From UBA2199 sp964628035 (lineage in GTDB: Bacteria > Acidobacteriota > Aminicenantia > UBA2199): 64,000 nt of DNA. Within the stretch, counting starts at the first letter, position 1. Every line of letters starts with the position of its first letter. The translations under genes were made by a program, and so were the position numbers. The stretch is from NCBI GenBank assembly GCA_964628035.1, contig CAZVPI010000009.1, forward strand, positions 37,203 through 101,202. The letters run 5' to 3'. Below the pieces are notes generated by a model that was not told where the DNA came from, did no database searches, and saw only the letters and a program-made list of their open reading frames with translations. This document shows positions 43,922 through 51,526 of this stretch, one piece after another.

Positions 43922-44016
43922 CAGGGCTTTTTCCCACTCCCTCTTCCCTCTTTCTTCCCTCCATCTTCCCTTTCTCTTCCTTGAAGTCTTTTGCCGTACG
44001 CCGTGCGCCGTAAGCC
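43814..44016. repeat. ~200-bp inverted repeat, purine-rich left arm and pyrimidine-rich right arm
   Basis: CGGCGTGCGGCATACGGCAG and following bases at 43814-43846 pair imperfectly with GCCGTACGCCGTGCGCCG at 43993-44010. The interior continues the pairing (GAAGAAACTTCAGAGAAAG with CTTTCTCTTCCTTGAAGTC) down to a perfect centre, GAGTGAGAAAGAGCCC/GGGCTTTTTCCCACTC. The left arm is translated as the MutY tail. Confidence 0.75.
43908..43933 (+). terminator. Rho-independent terminator at the centre of the mutY repeat
   Basis: AGAGCCC, the loop TTGACA, and GGGCT followed by a T-run (TTTTT). It straddles the mutY stop codon and would end the mutL-mutY transcript. Confidence 0.65.
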
Positions 44017-44026
44017 CAGTAGGTTT

Positions 44027-44055
44027 TTGACACGCGCCGCTTCCTGTGCTACGAT
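44027..44055 (+). promoter_or_regulatory. Promoter of the DUF47-pit operon
   Basis: Perfect TTGACA (44027-44032), a 17-nt spacer and TACGAT (44050-44055), 49 nt before the ATG. No Pho-type direct repeat was found here, unlike the pst promoter. Confidence 0.7.
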
Positions 44056-44104
44056 TCAATTTATCCAGGCGATCCAGCCGATCCATGGTCCATCGAGGTG
44101 AAGG

Positions 44105-44731
44105 ATGTTCAAGTCCCTGGTGCCGAAAAACGACGTTTTCTACGAGCTGTTCGGCCAGATCAGCGCGAACATGGTCGAAGGGGTGCAGACGCTGGTGCAC
44201 ATGCTCAGCCAGTGCGGCGGCTACGACGAGCACGCCGTGCGCCTGAAGTCGCTCGAGCACCAGACCGACCAGCTGGTGCACGGCATCATGTCGCACCTGC
44301 ACAAGACCTTCATCACCCCCATCGAGCGCGAGGACATCCACCAGCTGGCCGTGCGCCTGGACGACATCCTCGACCTGGCCGAGGCGGCCAGCTCGCGCGT
44401 CAACCTCTACCGCCCCTGCAACGTGCCGCGCGAGGCCCAGGAACTGAGCCAGGTGCTGCTCGAGAGCGTCAAGCTGGTCCAGGAGATGGTCGGCCTGCTG
44501 CCCGATATGAAGAAGCGGAAACGAATCATGGAGCTGACGGTCGAGATCAACCGCCTGGAGGACCAGGCCGACTACATCCGCCGCAGCACCCTGGCCCGCC
44601 TCTTCCGCGAGGAGAAGGACCCCTTCGAGCTGATCAAGTGGAAGGACATCCTGGAGTACATCGAGCGCGCCACCGACCGCTGCGAGGACGTCGCCGACAT
44701 CACCGAGGGCATCGTCCTGGAAAACACCTGA
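44105..44731 (+). CDS. DUF47 (PhoU-like) Pit accessory protein
   Basis: 208 residues, all helical, preceded by GGTGAAGG. The pattern (FVLFNQ-like N-terminus MFKSLVPKNDVFYELFGQIS, then HQTDQLVHGIMSHLHKTFIT, then PIEREDIHQLAVRLDDILDL) is the DUF47 family, distant PhoU relatives encoded next to Pit transporters. It likely regulates the phosphate/metal symporter encoded 13 nt downstream. Confidence 0.9.
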   Translation: MFKSLVPKNDVFYELFGQISANMVEGVQTLVHMLSQCGGYDEHAVRLKSLEHQTDQLVHGIMSHLHKTFITPIEREDIHQLAVRLDDILDLAEAASSRVNLYRPCNVPREAQELSQVLLESVKLVQEMVGLLPDMKKRKRIMELTVEINRLEDQADYIRRSTLARLFREEKDPFELIKWKDILEYIERATDRCEDVADITEGIVLENT

Positions 44732-44744
44732 CCGGGGCGGCCGC

Positions 44745-45743
44745 ATGATGGCCCTGGTCGTCTTCATCGTCTTCCTGGCCCTGCTGTTCGACTTCATCAA
44801 CGGCATGAACGACGCCGCCAACTCGGTGGCCACCATCGTCTCCACCCGCGTCCTGAGCCCGCGCCAGGCGGTGCTGTGGGCCGCCTTCTTCAATTTCGCC
44901 GCCGCCGCCCTGTTCGGCGTCCACGTGGCCAACACCATAGGCAAGGGGATCATCGACCCCGGCGTCGCGTCGGCGCCCATGATCCTGGCCGCCCTGGTCG
45001 GCGCCATCGCCTGGTCGTACCTGTGCACCCACTTCGGCTTCCCGATCAGCGTCTCGCATGCTTTGGTCGGGGGGCTGATGGGCGCCGCCCTGGCCAAGAG
45101 CGGCCCTCAGGCGCTGATGCTGTCCGGGCTGCTGAAGATCGCCCTTTTCATCATCGTGGCGCCGCTGATCGGCCTGCTGCTCGGCTACGTGATCATGCTC
45201 GCCGTCCTCTGGGCCTGCCGCAGGCGCTCGCCGCAGACGGTCGACCGCTGGTTCCGCCGCCTGCAGCTGCTGTCGGCCGCCCTCTACAGCCTGGGCCACG
45301 GCACCAACGACGCCCAGAAGACCATGGGCATCATCGCCATGCTGCTTTTCGCCACCGGGCACCTGGGGCCCCGTTTTCATGTTCCGCTCTGGATCATCCT
45401 CAGCTGCCATGCCGCGATCGCCCTGGGCACCCTGAGCGGCGGCTGGAAGGTGATCGAGACCATGGGCATGAAGATCACCAAGCTCAAGCCGGTGCACGGC
45501 TTCAGCGCCGAGACCGCCGCCGCGGGATCCATCCTCCTTTCCTCGTTCCTCGGCGTGCCGGTCTCGACCACCCACACCATCACCGGCGCCATCATCGGCG
45601 TCGGCGCCACCACGCGCCTGTCGGCCATCCGCTGGGGGCTGGCGGTGCGCATCGTCTGGGCCTGGATCTTCACCATCCCCGGCGCGGCGCTGATCTCGGC
45701 GCTTAGCTGGCACATCGTCGCCCTGCTGCGCCTCCCCGGCTGA
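44745..45743 (+). CDS. pit: Low-affinity inorganic phosphate transporter (PiT family)
   Basis: 332 residues, about ten membrane helices. The duplicated PiT signature is visible as FDFINGMNDAANSVATIVSTR in the N-terminal half (read as two overlapping blocks) and GHGTNDAQKTMGIIAM in the C-terminal half, with GVPVSTTHTITGAIIG near the end. It moves phosphate with protons or as a metal-phosphate complex. It is convergent with the DUF4388 gene, with a 22-nt gap. Confidence 0.94.
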   Translation: MMALVVFIVFLALLFDFINGMNDAANSVATIVSTRVLSPRQAVLWAAFFNFAAAALFGVHVANTIGKGIIDPGVASAPMILAALVGAIAWSYLCTHFGFPISVSHALVGGLMGAALAKSGPQALMLSGLLKIALFIIVAPLIGLLLGYVIMLAVLWACRRRSPQTVDRWFRRLQLLSAALYSLGHGTNDAQKTMGIIAMLLFATGHLGPRFHVPLWIILSCHAAIALGTLSGGWKVIETMGMKITKLKPVHGFSAETAAAGSILLSSFLGVPVSTTHTITGAIIGVGATTRLSAIRWGLAVRIVWAWIFTIPGAALISALSWHIVALLRLPG

Positions 45744-45765
45744 ATCCCGGCTCTGTCGGGCAGGA

Positions 45766-46575
45766 TCAGCGCAGGTCCTGCGCGCCTTGCCGCCAGGCCT
45801 TCTCCTCTTCGTCGGGAAACCAGATCCATTTCAATTCCAGAAGCAGCCGGATATCTTCGGCCATCTCCGCCAGACCAAGTTTCAGGCTTTCCGCCAGGCG
45901 GCCGAGGGGCGTTCTGCCATCGATGGCCTTGAGCAGGAGATTGGTGCGCAAGCGGGGCGGGTAGGGCCGCTCGGCGCTCACTTGGGCGGCCGGCAGGGGC
46001 CTGGGAATCAGCCCGCTCAAGGGCGAGGCGGGGCTTCCGCGCTGCAACAGGCCTTTCGCCAGCAGAGAATGGAGCGCGCTCAGCGCGGCATATTCGTCGC
46101 CGTTCTTCTCGACGATGCGTCCGATCGTGCGCCGCCCGTCCACGAGGGACAGGATGCGCCATTCCTCGACGCTCAGCCGGGGAACGTCCTCGACGCTGCA
46201 GGATATTGACAGGACCTCCTCCGCGGGGGGCAGTTCGGCGCGGTAGCGGCTCAGCTCGTCGTGACGGGCATGGGCTTCCATCAGCAGCGCTTCCACCGGC
46301 CGCTCGATGGTCAGCTCCTTGCAGAGGCGCTCTGCCAGGAACGCGAAGTTCCCCCGATCCAGGATCATCAGGCGCGCGAAGGCGTCGACCCCGCGGCTCT
46401 CCCCCTGGACGGCGTGCACCAGTTCGCCCTGGACCATGAAGAGGGAGCCGGCCGGGATGCGGTCCTCGGTGAACAGCGCGAGCTCGCCGGTCTTGCGGCC
46501 GAGGTGCAGGAACTGGACGATGTCGGGTAGCCGGAAATCGACGAGATTCCCCTGGAGCTGGCTATCGCGGCTCAT
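45766..46575 (-). CDS. DUF4388 (PatA-like) domain protein with a Pho-type promoter
   Basis: 269 residues from ATG 46573-46575. The N-terminal ~100 residues form a DUF4388 domain (GNLVDFRLPDIVQFLHLGRK, TGELAL, then LFMVQGELVHA), found in signalling proteins such as PatA. The rest is helical with winged-helix-like segments (LSLVDGRRTIGRIVEKNGD, LLKAIDGRTPLGRLAESLKL). No signal peptide. The output is unknown. A Pho-type box lies upstream, placing it in the phosphate response. Confidence 0.75.
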   Translation of the reverse strand: MSRDSQLQGNLVDFRLPDIVQFLHLGRKTGELALFTEDRIPAGSLFMVQGELVHAVQGESRGVDAFARLMILDRGNFAFLAERLCKELTIERPVEALLMEAHARHDELSRYRAELPPAEEVLSISCSVEDVPRLSVEEWRILSLVDGRRTIGRIVEKNGDEYAALSALHSLLAKGLLQRGSPASPLSGLIPRPLPAAQVSAERPYPPRLRTNLLLKAIDGRTPLGRLAESLKLGLAEMAEDIRLLLELKWIWFPDEEEKAWRQGAQDLR

Positions 46576-46654
46576 GATTCGCCTGCGGAGACGGCTTCCA
46601 GGATGGAGGCGGGGCGGAGTCGCGGCCATTCCGGGGTTCGGGTCTCATGGCCTC

Positions 46655-46686
46655 AGTATGACCGCCGCGGATTAAGAGGAGATTAA
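46655..46686 (-). promoter_or_regulatory. Pho-type promoter of the DUF4388 gene
   Basis: Minus-strand TTAATC (46681-46686), 5 nt, TTAATC (46670-46675), 9 nt, CATACT (46655-46660). The repeat period is 11 bp, the same geometry as the pstS promoter. The region 46687-46829 contains nothing certain. Confidence 0.65.
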
Positions 46687-46829
46687 CTACGGGTGAAAAA
46701 ATGGAGAAGCCGGCGCGGCCCGTCTATCCGATCCATGCCAAGAAATGGCCCGTGCGGCCGGCCCCGTCGCTGCCGGGGGCGACTCCTGACCCGTGAGGAG
46801 GAGCGGCCGCCCCGCTCCCTTTCGCTTGC

Positions 46830-46861
46830 TTAACCCGGATTTAACCGTTTTTAGATAGGTT
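46830..46861 (+). promoter_or_regulatory. Pho-type promoter of the small ORF at 46901
   Basis: TTAACC (46830-46835), 5 nt, TTAACC (46841-46846), 9 nt, TAGGTT (46856-46861). A further TTTAAC at 46863-46868 continues the 11-bp phase. Confidence 0.65.
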
Positions 46862-46900
46862 CTTTAACAGGCGGCTGGCACAAGCAGGGCGGAGGCTGCC

Positions 46901-47113
46901 ATGAACCTGGACGAAGTATATCTGCGCCGCGGCAACGAACTGTTCGTCTTCGATCGCCGCCACAAGCGCTTGTTCCGAGTTCTCGGCGGTGAGCGCCGCG
47001 AGGAGACCGATCTGCGCGTTGTGGCCCTGGTCATCACCGGCCCGGCGAAGGTGCTGGATCACGAACCGGTTGAACTCCGTTCCCGTTCCTGCCTTTCCGC
47101 GAGGCGGGCATAG
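46901..47113 (+). CDS. Small protein of unknown function, probably phosphate-regulated
   Basis: 70 codons starting at an ATG with GGCGGAGG 5 nt upstream and a Pho-type box 40 nt upstream. The beginning (MNLDEVYLRRGNELFVFD) is acidic and plausible; the end is Arg/Ser-rich (LRSRSCLSARRA). No family is recognised. It is convergent with the GT4 gene. The promoter and ribosome-binding site are the main reasons to believe it. Confidence 0.5.
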   Translation: MNLDEVYLRRGNELFVFDRRHKRLFRVLGGERREETDLRVVALVITGPAKVLDHEPVELRSRSCLSARRA

Positions 47114-47168
47114 GCCGGCCTGCGCCGTCTGCAAGGCGCCAGCGACCGGAAAGGGCGGAGACTTCCTC

Positions 47169-48386
47169 CTACACGGGTTCATGCCGGGGCTGGGGATCCG
47201 GATGGATCCCACCGTAAGCTCGGGAGGCAGAGGGCCGGGCGGACATCCGCCCAGATGCGACAAGCCGGCGGTAGTCTTCGACGACCGACTGGTTGATCGC
47301 CTGCCAGCTGCGTTCCGAAGCATACGCCAGGCCCAGACGGCGCATCCGGGCCAGTTCGAGCGGGCGGTCCGCGAGGAGCAGGCAGGCCTGGAATAGGGCC
47401 TCGTGATCGTTCGCCGCGCAGATCATTCCCGCCCCAGATTCGCGGACAATGTCCGCCGGGCCGCCGCGATCGGAAACCACCGCCGGCACCCCGGAGGCCA
47501 AGGCCTCGAGGACGACATTCCCAAAGGTCTCGGTGGCCGAGGGGAAAAGGAGCAGGTCGGAGCTCGCGAACGCCTCAGCCAGCTCCCGTTCATGCAAATA
47601 GCCGGGGAAAACGGCCTGGGGCATGGTGAGTTCCAGGCGCCTTCGCCAGGGGCCTTTCCCCAGCAAGACAAAACGGGCCCGGCCCGGGAAGCGCGACATG
47701 AAGCGGGCATAGACGCCCTCGACGGCCTCCAGGTTCTTGTAAGATACAAAACGGCCGGCGAAAAGGATTACGGTCTTGTTCCGGGCCCGCCAGGCGCTGC
47801 GTAGCGATCTCTGGCGCCGGCTGGGGTGGAACTGCCGGGTATCGACGCCGCGTGACCACAGGCGCACGTTGAGCGCGCCCCAGGAGCCCAGGTCGTGGGC
47901 CGCCGACGGAGTGGGCGCATACACCCAGCAGCAGCGGTTGAAGAAGGAGGCCAGCGAACGCTGCAAGGCCCCGCTGAGGAAGGACAGGCGGTAGTATTTC
48001 AGATACGACGCGAAATCGGTATGATACGTGGCGACCACGGGGAGACGCCTCTGCCGGGCGTAGCGCTGGAACACCCGACCGGCCAGGTCGGCCACGGCGA
48101 TATGCAGGAGATCGGGTTGGAAACATTCCAGCTGCCGCAGGGTTTCGCTTCCCGGCAGCGAAATGCGGTACGCCGGATAGAGCGGCAGCGGCAGGGAGGG
48201 AACGGCGAAGCGGGTCACCCAGGCGGTTCCCGTGGCTGGGGGCCGGTCGTAGCTCCACACCCCGACCTCGATGCCCGCCGCCTGCAATGAGCGGACCAGC
48301 TGATACAGGCTGCGGGTGGCCCCGTCTTGGTTCTCCTTGAACGCGCCGGCATAGAGAGCGATACGCATGGTCGACCCCCGCTTCAT
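47169..48386 (-). CDS. GT4-family glycosyltransferase (SqdX/MgtA-like)
   Basis: 405 residues from ATG 48384-48386, in ATGA overlap with the upstream LysE-like stop. GT-B fold: RIALYAGAFKENQDGATRSL at the N-terminus, ATYHTDFASYLKYYRL in the acceptor domain, VILFAGRFVSYKNLEAVEG linking to the donor domain, and the EX7E motif in SATETFGNVVLEALASGVP. The N-terminal acceptor domain resembles sulfoquinovosyl- and mannosyl-diacylglycerol synthases. Lying downstream of a Pho-type box, it probably makes a glycolipid, but the acceptor is not proven. Confidence 0.8.
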   Translation of the reverse strand: MKRGSTMRIALYAGAFKENQDGATRSLYQLVRSLQAAGIEVGVWSYDRPPATGTAWVTRFAVPSLPLPLYPAYRISLPGSETLRQLECFQPDLLHIAVADLAGRVFQRYARQRRLPVVATYHTDFASYLKYYRLSFLSGALQRSLASFFNRCCWVYAPTPSAAHDLGSWGALNVRLWSRGVDTRQFHPSRRQRSLRSAWRARNKTVILFAGRFVSYKNLEAVEGVYARFMSRFPGRARFVLLGKGPWRRRLELTMPQAVFPGYLHERELAEAFASSDLLLFPSATETFGNVVLEALASGVPAVVSDRGGPADIVRESGAGMICAANDHEALFQACLLLADRPLELARMRRLGLAYASERSWQAINQSVVEDYRRLVASGRMSARPSASRAYGGIHPDPQPRHEPV

Positions 48387-49036
48387 GATTTCTCCGCCAA
48401 ACGAAGCGCGGCCAGCCCCAGGAAGAGCAAAGCCAGCCCCAGCAGAAGGCAGCGCGGCAGTCGCTGCAGCAGGCGGTTCTGGATTGCCGCCAACCGGCCC
48501 TGCAGGCGGGCGAAGAGGAACCGCAGCAGGGCAAGGTAGCCGAAATACCCGAGGAAGACGATCCAGAAAAAAAGGATCCGGGGGGCCGCGCCCGGAGGCG
48601 CTTCCCAACCGAGGCCGCGCAGGACGGCCAGGGCCATGATCCAGGAGGCGAAGGTCATGGGGTAGGAGGCGCCTAGAAGCGCGCCCATCCAGAAGTGGGA
48701 AAGCCGTCCGCCTGCACCGATCCCGGACGAGCGCCTTACGGTCTCGCTTCCGCCCCGCCAGGCCAGGAGGGCGCAGGCCAGTGACGCGGCCAGGAAAAGG
48801 GGAGCCTGATGCCGGGAAGAGGTGAATTCCAGCCACGGGCTCAGGCCGGCCAGCGCCGCCAGGGCCCAGACGGCGTTCATGGAGGCGGCGCCCACGGCGA
48901 GCGACGAGGCCTGCCGGCGGCGCTGCAGGGAATCTAGGCGCAGCATTTCAATGCTGCTTGGGCCGAGCGGGAACCCGAAGGCGAAGGCGCCCGCGAAGGA
49001 GCCCAGGTAGAACAGGGTGCCGGAGAGGTCACTCAT
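48383..49036 (-). CDS. LysE-family-like membrane transporter
   Basis: 217 residues with five or six hydrophobic helices. The N-terminal GAFAFGFPLGPSSIEMLR corresponds to the GxxxGP block of LysE-type exporters, and ASYPMTFASWIMALA to their second conserved stretch. It may export an amino acid or small metabolite, or move a lipid-related product. It is co-transcribed with the GT4 gene from a Pho-type promoter; the predicted transcription start is only 2-3 nt before the ATG. Confidence 0.65.
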   Translation of the reverse strand: MSDLSGTLFYLGSFAGAFAFGFPLGPSSIEMLRLDSLQRRRQASSLAVGAASMNAVWALAALAGLSPWLEFTSSRHQAPLFLAASLACALLAWRGGSETVRRSSGIGAGGRLSHFWMGALLGASYPMTFASWIMALAVLRGLGWEAPPGAAPRILFFWIVFLGYFGYLALLRFLFARLQGRLAAIQNRLLQRLPRCLLLGLALLFLGLAALRLAEKS

Positions 49037-49045
49037 GACCCTCTC

Positions 49046-49099
49046 ATCCTGGGACCCGGCGGTTAATGTGCAACGTCCCTGCCGTTAAAAAAACGTTAA
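49046..49099 (-). promoter_or_regulatory. Pho-type promoter of the LysE-GT4 operon
   Basis: Minus-strand TTAACG (49094-49099), TTAACG (49083-49088) and TTAACC (49061-49066) at 11- and 22-bp steps, then 9 nt and CAGGAT (49046-49051). Confidence 0.65.
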
Positions 49100-49137
49100 G
49101 CGGCGGTTTCAGAGGAAAACCGGAAGTTCCCCGAGAA

Positions 49138-49169
49138 TTAATCGCAAATTCATCCGTTGCCGCCAGGAT
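49138..49169 (+). promoter_or_regulatory. Pho-type promoter of the PHP gene
   Basis: TTAATC (49138-49143), 5 nt, TTCATC (49149-49154), 9 nt, CAGGAT (49164-49169). Both the spacing and the hexamer CAGGATGA repeat those of the divergent LysE-GT4 promoter. Confidence 0.6.
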
Positions 49170-49200
49170 GATCTCTGCCCGCGGGCAGAAGGAAATACGA

Positions 49201-50241
49201 ATGAAAGAGAAACTGTATGGCGAGCGGAGACAGAAAGCGGACGGGGGCGGCGAGGATCCGCGCCGGCGGCGGCCCATGCTGCGCAGTTGGCAGGAAGGCC
49301 AGGAGTTGATCGCTTCGGGCTGGGCCGCAGCCGACCTGCACGTGCATACCTGGCACTCCTACGACGTTCCGCCCGTGGCGCAGAACGATCCGCTGCGCCT
49401 CTACGAGAGGGCTCTGCGCGCGGGCATGCGCTTCGTCACGTTCACCGATCACGATACCATGGACGCCTACGATTCCATCGGCTGGACGCGCGAGGGCATC
49501 GTTCCCGGAGTGGAGATCAAGGTCCTCGACCGCAAGCGGGTGGGCCACACCGTGCATGTCAACGTGTACGGGCTGAACCGGAAGACCTTTCGCGAGCTCG
49601 AAAGCCTGGCCGCTTGCGGCAACATCGAGGACTTCGCTGGGTCGCTGCGCTCCCTGGGCCTGGCCTACAGCTACAACCATCCCTTCTGGCATGAGCCGTG
49701 CGAGACGCTGAATGTCCGCGCCGTGTTCGATCTGATGCCCCTTTTTCCGGCGCTGGAATACAACATGGGCCGGGTGCTTCCCCTGAACCTGATCGCCGCC
49801 GACGCTTCCCGCCGCCTGCACATAGGCCTGGTTGGCTCGACTGACACGCATTCCGGCCGCATCGCCGAGGCGTACACCCTGGCTCGCGGTTTGACGTTCA
49901 CCGAATTCATGGCCGAGGTCGCCGCCGGGCGCTCCCTGGTGGTGGCCCAGGACCTGACCCCGGACCGGCTGGCCGTCGAGGTGCACGACCGTCTGCACTG
50001 GTTGTTCGAACTCGAAAGCTGGGTGTTTGCCAAACCAGGCTTCAACGTGGAGACAGGCATCCCCCTGTTGGATGACCGCCTGCAGCCGCTTCTCCTGGAT
50101 GCGGCGCGCAGGAACAGCCGGCTGAAAAAGGCGCTGCGCTGGCTGATGAACGGGCTGGTCCGATCGCGCATTCCCCATTCCCTGTATCTGCGCTCCCAGT
50201 ATCTTCTGGCGGAAAGCATCCGCCGGTTCCAGCCGGCATGA
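49201..50241 (+). CDS. PHP-domain phosphoesterase
   Basis: 346 residues from ATG 49201 (AGAAGGAA upstream). PHP metal-site motifs are ADLHVHTWHSYD, FTDHDTMDAYD, PGVEIKV, YNHPFW and VGSTDTHSG. PHP proteins hydrolyse phosphoesters with a trinuclear metal centre. It has its own Pho-type promoter. A role in freeing phosphate from a polar-lipid head group or sugar phosphate is possible. It lies just upstream of the GT21 gene. Confidence 0.82.
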   Translation: MKEKLYGERRQKADGGGEDPRRRRPMLRSWQEGQELIASGWAAADLHVHTWHSYDVPPVAQNDPLRLYERALRAGMRFVTFTDHDTMDAYDSIGWTREGIVPGVEIKVLDRKRVGHTVHVNVYGLNRKTFRELESLAACGNIEDFAGSLRSLGLAYSYNHPFWHEPCETLNVRAVFDLMPLFPALEYNMGRVLPLNLIAADASRRLHIGLVGSTDTHSGRIAEAYTLARGLTFTEFMAEVAAGRSLVVAQDLTPDRLAVEVHDRLHWLFELESWVFAKPGFNVETGIPLLDDRLQPLLLDAARRNSRLKKALRWLMNGLVRSRIPHSLYLRSQYLLAESIRRFQPA

Positions 50242-50276
50242 ACCGGGTGACGGCGGTGTTGGCCGCGCCGGCGACG

Positions 50277-50330
50277 TTAACCGAATCTTCATCCCCTCCT
50301 TATTCTGGATTAACAATGGTTTTTTACACT
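50277..50330 (+). promoter_or_regulatory. Pho-type promoter of the GT21/GT-B pair
   Basis: TTAACC (50277-50282), TTCATC (50288-50293), CTTATT (50299-50304) and TTAACA (50310-50315) at exact 11-bp steps, then 9 nt and TACACT (50325-50330). The start codon at 50348 is preceded by GAGGAGA. Confidence 0.7.
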
Positions 50331-50347
50331 GAACCCTGAGGAGAACG

Positions 50348-51523
50348 ATGATAACAACCGTCTTTCTCTCGCTTGTGGTCCTGTCGCTGGCCGTCTACGG
50401 ACTTTTCCTGGCCATCACCCTGCGCTTCCGCCCGGGGCGGGAGGCCAGGTTCGGGGCCGGCCTCTGTTTTCCCCGCGTCACCCTCCTCAAGCCGCTCAAG
50501 AATCGGGTCGACGATCTGGAGGCCAACCTGGAGTCCTACTTCCTCCTCGATTATCCCAACTACGAGATCGTCTTCGGCCTGGACACGATGAACGATCCCT
50601 CCCTGCCGCTGATCCGCTCCCTGCAGGAGCGCTTCCCGCAGATCCCGGTCCGCGTCGTCGCCACGGGCCATTCCGACCAGGTGAATCCCAAGATCTTCAA
50701 GCTGGCGCGGATGGAGAGGCTCGCCACCGGCAGCCTGCTCTGGGTCACCGACGCCAACACCCGGGCCGGGACCGACACCTTGAGGCGGCTGGTGGGCGAG
50801 CAGCAGCGCCGCGGCGCCCACCTCGTTTTCTCGCCCATCCACGGAGTCGGCAGCCGCAGCCTGGGCAGCCTGATGGAGAACATGGGCCTCAACCTGTTCA
50901 CCTCGGGCAGCATCCTCGCCGCCTGGACGCTTCTCGGCCAGCAGATTCTCGTGGGCAAGTCGATGCTCATCGAGAAATCGGCCCTGGACCATTTCGGCGG
51001 CTTCGCCTATTTCAGCGAGTTCCTGGCCGAGGATTTCGTCATCGGCGAGGCTTTCGAGAACGCCGGATTCACCCTGTCCTGCGCCCCGACCTGGATCGAG
51101 AACGTCAACCGCTCCACCACCGTGCCCGGCTTCTACCGCCGCCTGGCGCGCTGGGCGCGGCTGCGCATGCGTTTGAAGCCCGCGGTCTACGTCCTGGAGC
51201 TGCTGCTCAACCCCCTGACCCTGTCACTGCCGCTGCCCTGGCTCCTGCCCGGAATGGGCTGGCAGGCCATGGCCGCGGCCTGGGGGTTCAAGATCGTTGT
51301 CGAGGCGGCGGGCTACCTGGCGCTTTCGCGCCGCCGCGGCGAGCCTTGGCACCTGCTGGCGCTCTTGCCGGCGGCGGTGCCGCTCAAGGATTTCATTCTG
51401 CTCCTTGTTTACCTTGTCCCGTTTTTCAGCCGCACCATCGTCTGGCAGGGGGGGGGAGTCGCCATCGGCCGGCGCACGCGCATCGCCGGGGCGAGCGAAA
51501 TCCCGGTCCTGGAAGGAGCCTAA
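50348..51523 (+). CDS. GT2/GT21 glycosyltransferase, ceramide glucosyltransferase/HpnI-like
   Basis: 391 residues. An N-terminal membrane helix is followed by a GT-A domain: VTLLKPLKNRVDDLEANLES, IVFGLDTMNDP, VTDANTRAGTD, EFLAEDFVIGEAF, and RRLARWARLRM, matching the (Q/R)xxRW of ceramide glucosyltransferase relatives. C-terminal helices anchor it in the inner membrane. In some alphaproteobacteria GT21 enzymes make phosphate-free glycolipids during phosphate starvation; the Pho-type box here suggests the same use. Confidence 0.85.
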   Translation: MITTVFLSLVVLSLAVYGLFLAITLRFRPGREARFGAGLCFPRVTLLKPLKNRVDDLEANLESYFLLDYPNYEIVFGLDTMNDPSLPLIRSLQERFPQIPVRVVATGHSDQVNPKIFKLARMERLATGSLLWVTDANTRAGTDTLRRLVGEQQRRGAHLVFSPIHGVGSRSLGSLMENMGLNLFTSGSILAAWTLLGQQILVGKSMLIEKSALDHFGGFAYFSEFLAEDFVIGEAFENAGFTLSCAPTWIENVNRSTTVPGFYRRLARWARLRMRLKPAVYVLELLLNPLTLSLPLPWLLPGMGWQAMAAAWGFKIVVEAAGYLALSRRRGEPWHLLALLPAAVPLKDFILLLVYLVPFFSRTIVWQGGGVAIGRRTRIAGASEIPVLEGA

Positions 51524-51526
51524 TCC

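Noticed and set aside
11164..44016. Short repeated words considered as CRISPR arrays.
   Set aside because: Units are imperfect 7-8-mers without constant spacers, arranged as inverted arms, and no cas gene is present.
46701..46796. A 31-codon Pro/Arg-rich ORF between the two divergent Pho-type promoters.
   Set aside because: Only a weak GGGTGA precedes the ATG, the composition follows local GC content, and it starts upstream of the nearest plus-strand Pho-type promoter.
46701..46829. GAGCGG/CCGCTC hairpin near 46799-46817 as a terminator.
   Set aside because: The six-bp stem lacks a T-run and no transcript is expected to end there.
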